Below, piece by piece: positions 25,181 to 34,384 of a stretch of DNA of 64,000 nt (positions within the stretch are counted from its first letter, which is position 1; every line of letters starts with the position of its first letter). A program made the translations under genes and the position numbers. The stretch covers positions 8,351,501 through 8,415,500 of the forward strand of contig NZ_JACHNB010000001.1 of NCBI RefSeq assembly GCF_014205225.1. Direction: 5' to 3'. Under the pieces are notes generated by a model. It was not told the origin of the DNA, searched no databases, and saw only the letters and a list, made by a program, of their open reading frames with translations. Source of the stretch: Actinoplanes octamycinicus. Lineage in GTDB: Bacteria; Actinomycetota; Actinomycetes; Mycobacteriales; Micromonosporaceae.

Positions 25181-25801
25181 GTGCCGGTGAACGGAATACG
25201 GTGGACGTGCGTCGCGGGACTGCTCGTCCTGGCGACCGCCGGGTGTTCCGCGGATTCGCACGCCGCCGCCGCGCCGCCCTCGCCCGCTCCGGCGCACACC
25301 TGGCAGCGGATCACCCCCAGCTGCCCGGCGATGCAGTCCCCGCCGTACGGCATCGACAGCACCGGCAAGCGCGCCGAGGACGCGGTGGCCCTCGGCGAGC
25401 AGCAGGTCATCGACCAGGTCGCGCCCGGCGCGACGTTCGAGCACGCTGTCTGCCGGTACTCGGATCCCGGCTTCAACTCGCCCGGCATCAACACCGACGT
25501 GAAGATCTTCACCGGCGACGCGGGCATCGCGCAGGCGACCGCGCTCTTCGACCGGGAGGAGACGGCGGCGAAGCGACTCGGCGTCGACTACGCCGACGTG
25601 CCGGCCCTCGGCGACGACGCCTTCGCCTGGTACTTCGAGCCGGAGCTGTACCTCGCGGCCCGATCAGGCAACGCGTACGTGGTGGTCCGCACGACGCCGG
25701 GCCCGGAGGCCACCGCCACCTTCGACAAGCTGCAGCCCCTCCGCCAGCAGATCCCCGCCCTCACCCCGGTCATGACCGACGCCCTCAACGCCCTCCGCTG
25801 A
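25181..25801 (+). CDS. Secreted lipoprotein, DUF3558-like
   Basis: 206 residues from the GTG at 25181 with GAGG six bases before. The signal VAGLLVLATAGC has a TAGC lipobox. The mature domain has two cysteines (ITPSCPAM, EHAVCRYSD) and the pattern DVPALGDDAFAWYF...AYVVVRTTPG typical of actinobacterial surface lipoproteins of the DUF3558 kind. The family role is unknown. It may be separate from the pectin genes, being 75 bases downstream. Confidence 0.7.
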   Translation: MPVNGIRWTCVAGLLVLATAGCSADSHAAAAPPSPAPAHTWQRITPSCPAMQSPPYGIDSTGKRAEDAVALGEQQVIDQVAPGATFEHAVCRYSDPGFNSPGINTDVKIFTGDAGIAQATALFDREETAAKRLGVDYADVPALGDDAFAWYFEPELYLAARSGNAYVVVRTTPGPEATATFDKLQPLRQQIPALTPVMTDALNALR

Positions 25802-25861
25802 CCTCCGCCCCGGGCACGTCAACCCCCGTTCCCCGCGCTGCGGATCCGCTACGGTGCAGGT

Positions 25862-26893
25862 GTGCCGACGATCTATCAGGTCCGCGGATACGTCCTGGAG
25901 GAAGCGCTCGCCTGGTTGCTCCGCAACAGCGGCTATCAGCTGATCGTCACGGCGTCACCGAACAGCGGCCTGGCCTCCAACGGCGCCGGCCTGACCGTCC
26001 GGGGACGCGGCGCCGACCATCAGGCCGACGTGCTGGGCGATTTCGCGTTCACCCCGCCGTTCTCCCTTCCGATCCGGATGTTCGTCGAGGCCAAGTACTA
26101 CGGCCGGGCTCGTCCGGTCGGCCTCAACCTGGTTCGCAACGCCTGGGCGACGGTCGCCGACATCAACGAGTTCCCCGTGGCCGGCGGCCCGCACGGCCGA
26201 TACCGGTACGTCTACGCCTTGTTCTCGCGGTCCGGTTTCACCGACGACGCCCAGCAGTTCGCGCTGGCACACCAGATCAGCCTGGTCGATCTGTCGCTGC
26301 CGATGTTCGCCGCCCTCCGGCGTGCCGTCCGGGAGGCCGCGGACAGCGTGCTTCCGCATGTCGGCGGGGCGGGCGGGACAGCCACGATGCGAGCGGCCTT
26401 CCGGTCCGTTCTCGGGACCGCGTCCCCACCGCCGGACCTCGCCGGCTCGCCCACCGTGCCGGCTCTGCACGACGCCGCGACCGCCATGAAGGCGCGGCTG
26501 GAAGCCTACAACGGGGGCGAGTTCCTGCTCGCGTTCCCGCCCGCGCCGTTCATCCTCACGCTGACCGGCACCACGCCGGCCAGTGTCGAGCAGTTCACCG
26601 GGTACGCGGAACGGCATCCCGAACACGATGTCCACCTGCGACGCGACGGCGCGCCCTCCTCAGGGTCGGGGCAGGCCAGCCGGTGGCTGCTCTCGCCCGC
26701 CGCGGCGCCGGCCGCCTACACGCTCACCTTCAGCCTGCCCGAGCACGTGGAGGGGTGGATCACCGACGAGACGGACGGTCGCGCGAACACCCGGTGGCTC
26801 AAGCGCACCCTGCTGTCGGCGATCATCATCTACCGCTGGGTCGGCGAGGTGCCGAAGGTGTACCAGCTCCGGTACACGCCCCAGCGACGCTGA
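25862..26893 (+). CDS. PD-(D/E)XK nuclease-like orphan protein
   Basis: 343 residues from a GTG. Near the N-terminus the pattern G-x-GADHQADVLGDFAF ... IRMFVEAKYYGRARPVGL has the Asp and E-x-K of a restriction-endonuclease-like (Mrr-type) core, preceded by the helix YVLEEALAWLLRNSGY. A helix after the core contains VRNAWATVADIN. The C-terminal 150 residues look like an unrelated alpha/beta region ending in WVGEVPKVYQLRYTP. No methyltransferase or helicase is adjacent, so it is not a standard restriction system. It converges with the kinase gene, with one base between stops. Confidence 0.7.
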   Translation: MPTIYQVRGYVLEEALAWLLRNSGYQLIVTASPNSGLASNGAGLTVRGRGADHQADVLGDFAFTPPFSLPIRMFVEAKYYGRARPVGLNLVRNAWATVADINEFPVAGGPHGRYRYVYALFSRSGFTDDAQQFALAHQISLVDLSLPMFAALRRAVREAADSVLPHVGGAGGTATMRAAFRSVLGTASPPPDLAGSPTVPALHDAATAMKARLEAYNGGEFLLAFPPAPFILTLTGTTPASVEQFTGYAERHPEHDVHLRRDGAPSSGSGQASRWLLSPAAAPAAYTLTFSLPEHVEGWITDETDGRANTRWLKRTLLSAIIIYRWVGEVPKVYQLRYTPQRR

Positions 26894-26894
26894 C

Positions 26895-28277
26895 TCAGCC
26901 TTGGCGGACAGAGCCCGTCGACGTGCCGGTCCTCGGCTGGGCGAGGCAGTGCAGCAGCCAGACGCCGTCGGTTTCGATGGGCCACACCTCGATGCGCCAC
27001 GTCTTCATCGCCTTCGGTTTGCGGCTGTGCTGGGCGATCGTCGTCGCGGAGCAGGCCTTGGCGACGTCGGGCCGTTTGAGCAGCGGGGCAGCGTCGCTGA
27101 GTTTCGGCGGTCCGTCGGGCAGCGGCGTCGCCAGGAACGTCTCCCAATAGTGGGTGCCCGGGCAGAACGCCGACACCGGCGGGACCGCTTCGGCGCCGTT
27201 GCGGGTCAGGCCGTTCCAGCACATCGGGGTGGCCGGGCAGAGCACGGCGCCGCACTGCTTGAAGCCGGATGGGACGCCGCTCGGGGTGCTCGCGCTGACC
27301 TTCGGGGCGGCGGCGGCCGGGGCCTTCGCGCCGTCCGGGCGGAACGCGATCCCGGCGGCGACACCGGCCACCACCAGCACGGCCAGGGCAGCGGCCAGCA
27401 GCTTCGTCCGGTTCGCGGCGGCGGGCCGGGGCGCCGGGGTGGCCTCGGCGCCGAGCGGGATCCGGCGGGCCGCGTCGGCCAGGGCCAGCGCTGACGGCCA
27501 GCGTTTCTCCGGGTCGGCCGCGAGGGCCCGCCCGACCAGGGCGAGCACCGGGGCGGGCACGTTCACGCCGATCGTTTTCGGACTCTGCTGGATGCGCTGC
27601 AGGGCGACCGCGTAGGGGTTGTCACCGACGAACGGCCGCTCCCCCGCCAGGCACTCGTAGGCGACCAGCCCGAGCGCGTAGACGTCGCTGCGCCGGTCGA
27701 CCGGCTGCCCGAGCACCTGCTCCGGCGACAGGTAGCTGGGTGTGCCGAGGATCGCCCCGGACGCGGTGACCCGGCTGGCGTCCTCGTGCCGGGCGATGCC
27801 GAAGTCGGTGATCACCACGCTGCCGTCCCGGCGCAGCAGCATGTTCGCCGGTTTGATGTCGCGGTGCAGGATGCCCTGGTCGTGCACGGCCTGCAGCCCC
27901 TCGGCGGCCTGCGCGACGATCCGCATGGTCTCGGCCGGGTCGAGCCGCCCGTCGCGCTGCAGCCGCTGCGCCAGCGACTCGCCGTCGACGAACTCCATCA
28001 CCAGGTAGGTGAGCCCGTCGGCGCGGGTGAAGTCGTGGATCGACGCGACCGCGGGGTGGTTGACCCGGGCCATCGCGGTCGCCTCGGCGGCGAACCGGCG
28101 CACGAAGTCCGGGTCGCCGGCCGCCGACGGCAGCATCGTCTTGACCGCGACGGTGCGCCCCAGGGACTCGTCGACGGCCCGCCAGACCTCGCCCATCCCG
28201 CCGGCGCCGAGCCGGTCCTCCAGGCGGTACCGGCCGCCCAGCCGCATCCCGGCCCGCAGGCCCATGTCTGAGTGCAC
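26895..28277 (-). CDS. Receptor-type Ser/Thr protein kinase (PknB-like)
   Basis: 460 residues from the GTG at 28277 (an ATG at 28265 is an alternative). The Hanks-type kinase domain shows LGAGGMGEVWRA, VAVKTM with the ATP Lys, ILHRDIKPANMLL, ITDFGIARHED, GTPSYLSPEQ and RRSDVYALGLVAYE. One membrane helix (TKLLAAALAVLVVAGVAAGI) follows near residue 300, and the extracellular part has six cysteines (QCGAVLCPATPMC, FCPG, KACSAT, HCLAQ), suggesting a disulfide-stabilised sensor with no PASTA repeats. The signal sensed is unknown. Confidence 0.9.
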   Translation of the reverse strand: MHSDMGLRAGMRLGGRYRLEDRLGAGGMGEVWRAVDESLGRTVAVKTMLPSAAGDPDFVRRFAAEATAMARVNHPAVASIHDFTRADGLTYLVMEFVDGESLAQRLQRDGRLDPAETMRIVAQAAEGLQAVHDQGILHRDIKPANMLLRRDGSVVITDFGIARHEDASRVTASGAILGTPSYLSPEQVLGQPVDRRSDVYALGLVAYECLAGERPFVGDNPYAVALQRIQQSPKTIGVNVPAPVLALVGRALAADPEKRWPSALALADAARRIPLGAEATPAPRPAAANRTKLLAAALAVLVVAGVAAGIAFRPDGAKAPAAAAPKVSASTPSGVPSGFKQCGAVLCPATPMCWNGLTRNGAEAVPPVSAFCPGTHYWETFLATPLPDGPPKLSDAAPLLKRPDVAKACSATTIAQHSRKPKAMKTWRIEVWPIETDGVWLLHCLAQPRTGTSTGSVRQG

Positions 28278-28555
28278 GCGCGCAGCTTAGAGGGCGAACG
28301 ATCGATACCTGAAGAGCGACCGCCGAAAACCCGGATTCAAGATCAACTTCCGGATATCCGCAGGTCCGCCCAGGTGCGGATCGCATGCTCCCACGCGGGC
28401 CGAGGACGGCGATCCGGCGCCGGTGACGAGGCGTTTTGCCGCGGAGCGAAGCGGAGCCAGTCAGCTCAGCGTCCAGAACGATCGCCGCCCTCCGCACTGT
28501 CCGCGGGTGGTCACCGACACCCCGGCCCGCCGCCGGCCCGCCGCACGGTCACGGT
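28278..28555. other. Intergenic region upstream of the kinase gene
   Basis: No open frame with coding character was found. The part at about 28340-28510 shares short blocks with the spacer before the methyltransferase gene at 11.1-11.27 kb, including TTCAAGATCAA, CGTCCAGAACG and GTCCGCGGGTGGTC in the same order. A kinase promoter must lie here but was not recognised. Confidence 0.4.
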
Positions 28556-28614
28556 GCCGGCTGGGTCTCATGGGTGTCTCAAGGTCCTTGAGACACCCAT
28601 GAGACCCAGCCGGC
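28556..28614. repeat. Long perfect palindrome, family copy 1
   Basis: Two 29-base arms are exact reverse complements around a single T at 28585. The core CATGGGTGTCTCA facing TGAGACACCCATG is shared with copies at 51390-51448 and 60947-61001. It lies about 65 bases beyond the gadB stop codon and could end its transcript, but the sequence conservation between copies goes beyond what a terminator needs. Confidence 0.85.
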
Positions 28615-28678
28615 GAGCCGCAACGCGCGTCACGAGCCGTTGCGGGTTGCGGTGTCGCGCGCTGTCCGGCGCGGTTGC

Positions 28679-30067
28679 TCAGTGGTGGAAGCTGGCGGCG
28701 GTGGCGCCGTCGTGCTGCGGGGCGTGCTGTTTCTCCAAGCGGGGCAGCTGACGTTTCAGGTCGTCGATGAGCATGTCGGCGAGGTCGTGGGTGAAGCCGC
28801 GCCGGACCACCACGCGCAGCGCGGACAGGTCTTCCCGGTTCTTCGGGAAGCGGTAGGCCGGCACCTGCCAGCCGCGCTCGCGCAGCGCCCCGGAGACGTC
28901 GAAGACGGTGAAGTTGTCGATCCGCGGGTCGAGTTGCAGCGCCAGCACCGGCAACTGGTCACCGCGGGTGAGCAGCTGGAACGGACCCAGCTCGGCGATC
29001 CGGTCGGCGAGCCGGGTGGCCACCTCGCGGGAGTACGACTGGACCCGGCGGTACCCGGCGTGCCCGAGGCGCAGGAAGTTGTAGTACTGCGCGACCACCT
29101 GCGCGCCGGGCCGGGAGAAGTTCAGCGCGAACGTCGGCATGTCGTCGCCGAGATAGTTCACCCAGAAGATCAGCTCCTCGGGCAGCGCCGCCGGGTCGCG
29201 CCACACCACCCAGCCGACGCCCGGGTAGACCAGGCCGTACTTGTGCCCGGACGCGTTGATCGAGGCGACCCGTGGCAGCCGGAAGTCCCAGACCAGCTCC
29301 GGGTCGACGAACGGCGCCACGAACGCCCCGGACGCCCCGTCCACGTGCACCGGCACGTCGATCCCGGTCCGCTGCTGGTAGTCGTCGAGCGCCCGGCAGA
29401 TCTCCTCGACCGGCTCGTACGATCCGTCGAAGGTGGAGCCGAGAACCGCCACCACCCCGATGGTGTTCTCGTCGCAGTACCGGACCGCCTCCTCGGCGGA
29501 CAGGTGCAGCCGGTCCCCCTCCATCGGCACCAGCCGCATCTCCACGTCCCAGTACGCCGCGAACTTCTCCCAGCACACCTGGACGTTGATCCCCATCACG
29601 AGGTTCGGCCGGTCGGCCGGCGCCCCGGCGGCCCGGCGCCGTTTCTGCCAGCGGCGTTTGAGCGCCAGGCCGGCCAGCATCGCGGCCTCGCTGGAGCCGG
29701 TCGTCGAGCACCCGGTGGCCTGGGTCGCGTCCGGCGCGTTCCACAGCTTGCTCAGGATGCTGACGCAGCGCATCTCCAGTTCCGCGGTCTGCGGGTACTC
29801 GTCCTTGTCGATCATGTTCTTGTCGGCGCACTCGGCCATCAGCCGGTCCGCCTGCGGCTCCATCCAGGTGGTGACGAAGGTCGCCACATTGAGCCGGGCG
29901 TTCCCGTCCAGCATCAGCTCGTCGTGGATGATCTGGTACGCCGCCTCCGGCGGGAGCTCGTCGTCCGGGATCGCGTGCCGAGGGATGACCAGTCCCTCGA
30001 TGCCGAACCGGGGGTCCAGCGACATCTCGTCGCGCCCGGACCGCTGGTTGCTCGGATGCTTCAGCAT
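28679..30067 (-). CDS. gadB: Glutamate decarboxylase
   Basis: 462 residues, PLP-dependent, converting glutamate to GABA and CO2 with uptake of a proton. The PLP lysine is Lys276 in SINASGHKYGLVYPG, the same number as in the E. coli enzyme. Substrate and cofactor residues appear in ATGCSTTGSSEAAML and PVHVDGASGAFVAPF. The C-terminus ends in SFHH; a terminal histidine segment closes the active site at neutral pH in the E. coli enzyme. It starts only seven bases after the htrA-like stop, so the two form an operon. No GABA antiporter is visible. Confidence 0.93.
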   Translation of the reverse strand: MLKHPSNQRSGRDEMSLDPRFGIEGLVIPRHAIPDDELPPEAAYQIIHDELMLDGNARLNVATFVTTWMEPQADRLMAECADKNMIDKDEYPQTAELEMRCVSILSKLWNAPDATQATGCSTTGSSEAAMLAGLALKRRWQKRRRAAGAPADRPNLVMGINVQVCWEKFAAYWDVEMRLVPMEGDRLHLSAEEAVRYCDENTIGVVAVLGSTFDGSYEPVEEICRALDDYQQRTGIDVPVHVDGASGAFVAPFVDPELVWDFRLPRVASINASGHKYGLVYPGVGWVVWRDPAALPEELIFWVNYLGDDMPTFALNFSRPGAQVVAQYYNFLRLGHAGYRRVQSYSREVATRLADRIAELGPFQLLTRGDQLPVLALQLDPRIDNFTVFDVSGALRERGWQVPAYRFPKNREDLSALRVVVRRGFTHDLADMLIDDLKRQLPRLEKQHAPQHDGATAASFHH

Positions 30068-30074
30068 GTCAGCC

Positions 30075-31157
30075 TCACTTCTCCGCGCCGAGGGTCAGCT
30101 TGGTGCTCGCCTTCTGGCCGTTGCGGGTGTAGTCGACCGTGATGGTGTCGCCCGGGTTCTTGGTCAGCGTCACCGCGGCCAGGTCGGTGGTGCTGGTGAC
30201 CGGGTTGCCGTCGATCGAGGTGATGATGTCGCCGGCTTGCAGGCCGGCCTTGGCGGCCGGTCCGCCGGGCACCACCGAGCGCAGGTAGACGCCGCCGCTC
30301 GGCACGGTCACCACGCTGACCCCGAAGTAGGCGTGGGTCACCGTCCCGGTCTCGATGATCTCGTCAGAGATGGACTTCGCCAGGTCGACCGGGATGGCGA
30401 ACCCGAGCCCGATGTCGCCCGAACTGCCCCCGCCCGACTCGGACGCCGGGATGGTGGCGCCGGCCGACGGCACCCCGATCAGCTCGGCCGCGCAGTTGAC
30501 CAGCGCGCCGCCGCTGTTGCCCGGGTTGATCGCCGCGTCGGTCTGCACGGCGGAGACGAGCAGCGCCATCTCGCCGTTGTCGCCGGGCACCTGGATGGTG
30601 CGGTCCAGCGCGCTGACGATGCCCGAGGTGACCGTGCCGGACAGGCCCAGCGGCGCGCCGAGCGCGACGACCGGCTGGCCCACCTCGACGTCCGCCGACT
30701 TGCCGAACGGGATGACCGGCAGGTCGTTCTGCCCGTCCACCTTGATCACCGCGAGGTCCGCCTTGGGGTCCCGGCCGGTGATCGTGGCCGGCACCGTGCG
30801 GCCGTCGTTGAACAGCACGGTGACCTTGCCGCCGTTGGCGGCCAGCGAGATCACGTGGTTGTTCGTGAGGATGTAGCCGTCCTTGCGGATCACCTCGCCG
30901 GATCCGGTGCCGCCGGCGTCGCCGTTGCTGGCGCTGATCGTGACCACCGAGGGCAGGGCCTTCTCGGACACCTGGGTGGCGTCGCAGACGCCGGCCCCCA
31001 CCTGCTGCTGGACGGCGGCCGGGGTCTTCTCGTCCCGGTCGGTGGTGCCGGCGATGGCCGCGCCGATCACTCCGCCCAGCACGGCTGCCGCTGCCATGCT
31101 GACCCAGAGCTGCCAGCCCCCGCCCCGTCTGGTGTGCTCGCTCGTGCTGTCCGTCAT
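30075..31157 (-). CDS. HtrA/DegP-like membrane serine protease (S1C) with PDZ
   Basis: 360 residues. A cytoplasmic N-terminus and one membrane helix (VSMAAAAVLGGVIGAAIAG) place the protease outside. The catalytic triad is His101 (LTNNHVI), Asp134 (KADLAVIKV) and Ser215 (NPGNSGG). A PDZ domain occupies about residues 265-350 (GVYLRSVVPGGPAAKAGLQAGDIITSIDG). It degrades or refolds damaged envelope proteins. Cys58 sits in the extracellular stalk. It is transcribed ahead of gadB, suggesting shared envelope/acid stress control. Confidence 0.92.
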   Translation of the reverse strand: MTDSTSEHTRRGGGWQLWVSMAAAAVLGGVIGAAIAGTTDRDEKTPAAVQQQVGAGVCDATQVSEKALPSVVTISASNGDAGGTGSGEVIRKDGYILTNNHVISLAANGGKVTVLFNDGRTVPATITGRDPKADLAVIKVDGQNDLPVIPFGKSADVEVGQPVVALGAPLGLSGTVTSGIVSALDRTIQVPGDNGEMALLVSAVQTDAAINPGNSGGALVNCAAELIGVPSAGATIPASESGGGSSGDIGLGFAIPVDLAKSISDEIIETGTVTHAYFGVSVVTVPSGGVYLRSVVPGGPAAKAGLQAGDIITSIDGNPVTSTTDLAAVTLTKNPGDTITVDYTRNGQKASTKLTLGAEK

Positions 31158-31244
31158 CCGTCCAGCAAAGGACACGGCCGGTGCCGGAGACATCACCCTC
31201 AACGAAGGATGTGCGGCCGCCTCCGGCCCGCGAAGTTGGACCTC

Positions 31245-32807
31245 ATGGCAGTAGAGGCAGTGAAGACCGAGGCACCCGCCCGTTCCGGCCTGGTGCTCAC
31301 CGCACTGATCGTGGTGGCCGCGGTCGCCAACCTGAACCTGTCGGTGGCGAACGTCGCCCTGCCGTCGATCGGCCGGGCGTTCGACTCGTCGCAGACCACC
31401 TTGGACCTGATCGCGGTCGGCTACTCGCTCGGCCTGGCCGCCTCGGTGCTCTACCTGGGCGCGCTGGGCGACCGGTACGGGCGCAAGCTGATGCTGCTGC
31501 TCGGCATGGGGCTGTCGATCCCGGCGTGCCTGCTGGCCGCCTACGCGCCGTCGGACGGCGTGCTGTTCGGCGCCCGGGTGCTCGGCGGGATCTCGGCCGG
31601 CCTCGCCTATCCGACCACGCTGGCGCTGATCACCGCGCTGTGGTCGGGTGCCGGGCGTACCAGAAGCATCGCCTTGTGGTCGGCGATCGGCGGCGGCGTC
31701 GCCGCGCTCGGTCCGCTCGTCGCCGGCGCGCTGCTGCAGAACTTCTGGTGGGGCTCGGTCTTCCTGATCACGCTGCCACTCGCCGTGCTCGCCCTGCTGC
31801 TGGCGTTCTTCCTGGTGCCCGGCGGGGTGAACGAGACCACCGAGCCGGTCGACAACCTCGGCGGCCTGCTCTCCATCGTGCTGGTCGGCTCGCTCATCCT
31901 GTCGATCAACTTCGCGCCGGTGCCGAACAAGGGCACGCTCACCCTGGTCCTGGCCGGGATCGCCGTGGTCGCCCTGGTCGTCTTCGTCCTGCGCCAGCGG
32001 GTCGCCCGGAACCCGCTCTACGACCTGCGCGTGGCCGGTCGGCGGATCTTCTGGGTGGCGGCCTGCGCCGGGGTGATCGTCTTCGGTTCGCTGATGGGCT
32101 CGGCCTTCGTCAGCCAGCAGTACCTGCAGAACGTGCTCGGCTACTCGACCTTCGAGGCGGGCGCCGCGTTCCTGCCCGCGGTGATCCTGATGGTCCTGGT
32201 CGCGCCGCAGTCGGCCAAACTGGTGGAGACCCGCGGCGCGCGATTCACCCTGCTCGTCGGATACGCCTTCCTGCTGCTCGCCTTCGGCTGGATGCTGCTG
32301 TTCTGGACCGACGGCAGCGCGTACTGGCAGATCGGTCTGGCCTACGCCTTCATCGGGGTCGGTGTGGGCTTCGCCGGGACGCCGGCCTCGCACTCGCTCA
32401 CCAGCTCGGTGCCGGTGCGCCGGGCCGGGATGGCCTCCGGCACCGCCGACCTGCAGCGCGACCTGGGCGGCGCGATCCTCCAGTCGGTCTTCGGCGCGCT
32501 CCTGACGGCCGGTTACGCCTCGGCGGTGACGGCGGCGGTCAACACGCAGGACCCGGGCGCCTCGGACAGCGTCCGGAACATGCTGACCAAGTCGTTCTCC
32601 AGCGCCACCGACGCCGCCCAGCAGTACCCGCAGTACGCCGGCCAGATCACCGCCGCCGCCAAGCAGTCCTTCCTGGACGGGGCGGACTGGGCGTACACGG
32701 CCGGCATCATCGCCATCGCGTCCGGCGTCGTCCTCGTCTTCTTCCTGTTCCCGCGCCGAGACCGGGAACAGCAGCTCCTCAACGGCTACCACACGGAGGA
32801 CTCCTGA
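31245..32807 (+). CDS. MFS transporter, DHA2-like
   Basis: 520 residues, with about 14 membrane helices: NLNLSVANVALPSIG (motif D1-like), LGDRYGRKLMLLLGMG (motif A), and the motif C-like region ALWSAIGGGVAALGPLVAG. A hydrophilic insertion near the end (NTQDPGASDSVRNMLTKSFSSATDAA) is an extracellular loop before the last helix. Proton-driven export of a small molecule is expected; the substrate is unknown. Its stop overlaps the ATG of the GMC oxidoreductase by one base (TGATG), so the two are translated together and may act on related compounds. Confidence 0.9.
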   Translation: MAVEAVKTEAPARSGLVLTALIVVAAVANLNLSVANVALPSIGRAFDSSQTTLDLIAVGYSLGLAASVLYLGALGDRYGRKLMLLLGMGLSIPACLLAAYAPSDGVLFGARVLGGISAGLAYPTTLALITALWSGAGRTRSIALWSAIGGGVAALGPLVAGALLQNFWWGSVFLITLPLAVLALLLAFFLVPGGVNETTEPVDNLGGLLSIVLVGSLILSINFAPVPNKGTLTLVLAGIAVVALVVFVLRQRVARNPLYDLRVAGRRIFWVAACAGVIVFGSLMGSAFVSQQYLQNVLGYSTFEAGAAFLPAVILMVLVAPQSAKLVETRGARFTLLVGYAFLLLAFGWMLLFWTDGSAYWQIGLAYAFIGVGVGFAGTPASHSLTSSVPVRRAGMASGTADLQRDLGGAILQSVFGALLTAGYASAVTAAVNTQDPGASDSVRNMLTKSFSSATDAAQQYPQYAGQITAAAKQSFLDGADWAYTAGIIAIASGVVLVFFLFPRRDREQQLLNGYHTEDS

Positions 32808-34384
32808 TGGCCGACCAGCAGCATGCCGACGTGATCGTGATCGGAACCGGCGCCGGGGGCGGCACCCTGGCACACAAGCTCGCCGGGACCGGTAAACAGG
32901 TCCTGATCCTGGAACGCGGCGACTACCTGCCCCGGGAACGGGACAACTGGGAATCGACCGCCGTCTTCGTCAAGGGGAAGTACCGCGCGCCGGAGTTCTG
33001 GCTCGACGCGCACGGCGACGAGTTCCCGCCCGAAGTGAACTACTACGTCGGCGGGAACACCAAGTTCTACGGCGCGGCGCTGTTCCGGCTCCGGCCGGAG
33101 GACTTCGGCGAGCTGCGGCACCACGGCGGGATCTCGCCGGCCTGGCCGATCACCTACGCCGACCTGGAGCCGTACTACAGCGAGGCCGAGCACCTGTACG
33201 GCGTGCACGGCCGGCACGGCGAGGACCCGACCGAGGGCGCCGCGAGCCGGCAGTACCCGTACCCGCCGGTCCAGCACGAGCCACGCATCCAGGAGCTCAG
33301 CGACAACCTGGAGAAGCTCGGCCGGCACCCGTTCCACCTGCCGATCGGGGTGAACCTGACGCAGGACGCGATCGGCCGGGCCACCCACGACAGCGTCTGC
33401 ATCCGCTGCGACCGGGTGGACGGCTTCCCGTGCCTGGTCGGGGCGAAGTCCGACTCGCACGTGCGATGCGTGGAGCCGGCGCTGCGGCACGACAACGTCC
33501 GGATGGTGACGAACGCGTACGTGCAACGGCTGAAGACCGACCCGGGCGGCCGCACCGTCACCGCGGTGATCGCGAAGATCGGCGAGGAGACGGTACGGTT
33601 CACCGCCGGCATCGTGGTGGTCGCCTGCGGCGCGGTGAACTCGGCCGCGCTGCTGCTGCGCTCGGCGAACGACAAGCACCCGCGCGGGCTGGCCAACGGC
33701 TCCGACGTGGTCGGCCGGCACTACATGCGGCACAACAACCTGGCGCTGATGGCGGTCTCCCGCGAGCCCAACCCGACCCGCTTCCAGAAGACCCTGGCGG
33801 TGCACGACTGGTACCTCGCGTCGGACGACTGGGAGTTCCCGATGGGCGGCATCCAGATGCTCGGCAAGTCGGACGCCGAGCAGATCCGGGCGAACGCGCC
33901 GCGGATGGCCGGCAAGCTCTCCCCGGAGATGCCGTTCGAGGTGCTCGCGCACCACGCGGTCGACTTCTGGCTGTGCGGCGAGGACCTGCCGCTGCCGGAC
34001 AACCGGGTGACCCTGGAGGCGGACGGGCAGATCCGGCTGACCCTCGACGAGAAGAACAACACCGAGGGCGTCACCCGGCTGCGGCACCAGCTGCAGAGCA
34101 TGCTCGGCGACCTCGGGATGCACCCGCACCGGCTCCTCGACCACAGCATCTACCTGCACAAGGGGATGCCGATCGGGGCGACCGCGCACCAGGCCGGGAC
34201 GGTGCGGTTCGGCACCGACCCGGCGTCCTCGGCGCTGGACGAGAACTGCCGGGCGCACGAGGTGGACAACCTCTACGTCGCGGACACCAGCTTCTTCCCG
34301 AGCATCGGCGCGGTGAACCCGTCACTGACCGCGATGGCCAACGCCCTGCGGGTCGGGGACCACATCGCCGAGCGACTCGGCTGA
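32807..34384 (+). CDS. GMC-family FAD oxidoreductase
   Basis: 525 residues. FAD binding is clear from ADVIVIGTGAGGGTLAHKLAGTGKQVLILERG at the N-terminus and NLYVADTSFFPSIGAVNPSLTAMANALR at the C-terminus. The conserved His/Asn pair typical of glucose-methanol-choline oxidoreductases is provided by IGATAHQAGTVRFG and NPSLT. A cysteine pair (VCIRCDRVDGFPCLVG) is present in the middle. The natural substrate is probably an alcohol or sugar. It is coupled to the upstream transporter, and its last 63 bases lie under the convergent cydB. Confidence 0.9.
   Translation: MADQQHADVIVIGTGAGGGTLAHKLAGTGKQVLILERGDYLPRERDNWESTAVFVKGKYRAPEFWLDAHGDEFPPEVNYYVGGNTKFYGAALFRLRPEDFGELRHHGGISPAWPITYADLEPYYSEAEHLYGVHGRHGEDPTEGAASRQYPYPPVQHEPRIQELSDNLEKLGRHPFHLPIGVNLTQDAIGRATHDSVCIRCDRVDGFPCLVGAKSDSHVRCVEPALRHDNVRMVTNAYVQRLKTDPGGRTVTAVIAKIGEETVRFTAGIVVVACGAVNSAALLLRSANDKHPRGLANGSDVVGRHYMRHNNLALMAVSREPNPTRFQKTLAVHDWYLASDDWEFPMGGIQMLGKSDAEQIRANAPRMAGKLSPEMPFEVLAHHAVDFWLCGEDLPLPDNRVTLEADGQIRLTLDEKNNTEGVTRLRHQLQSMLGDLGMHPHRLLDHSIYLHKGMPIGATAHQAGTVRFGTDPASSALDENCRAHEVDNLYVADTSFFPSIGAVNPSLTAMANALRVGDHIAERLG

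Noticed and set aside
30075..31000. A very long minus-strand frame (over 900 codons) covering the MFS gene region and running into the htrA-like gene
   Set aside because: Only the last 360 codons have protease motifs and a membrane anchor; the rest is the antisense shadow of the MFS transporter, rich in Arg, Gly, Gln and His.
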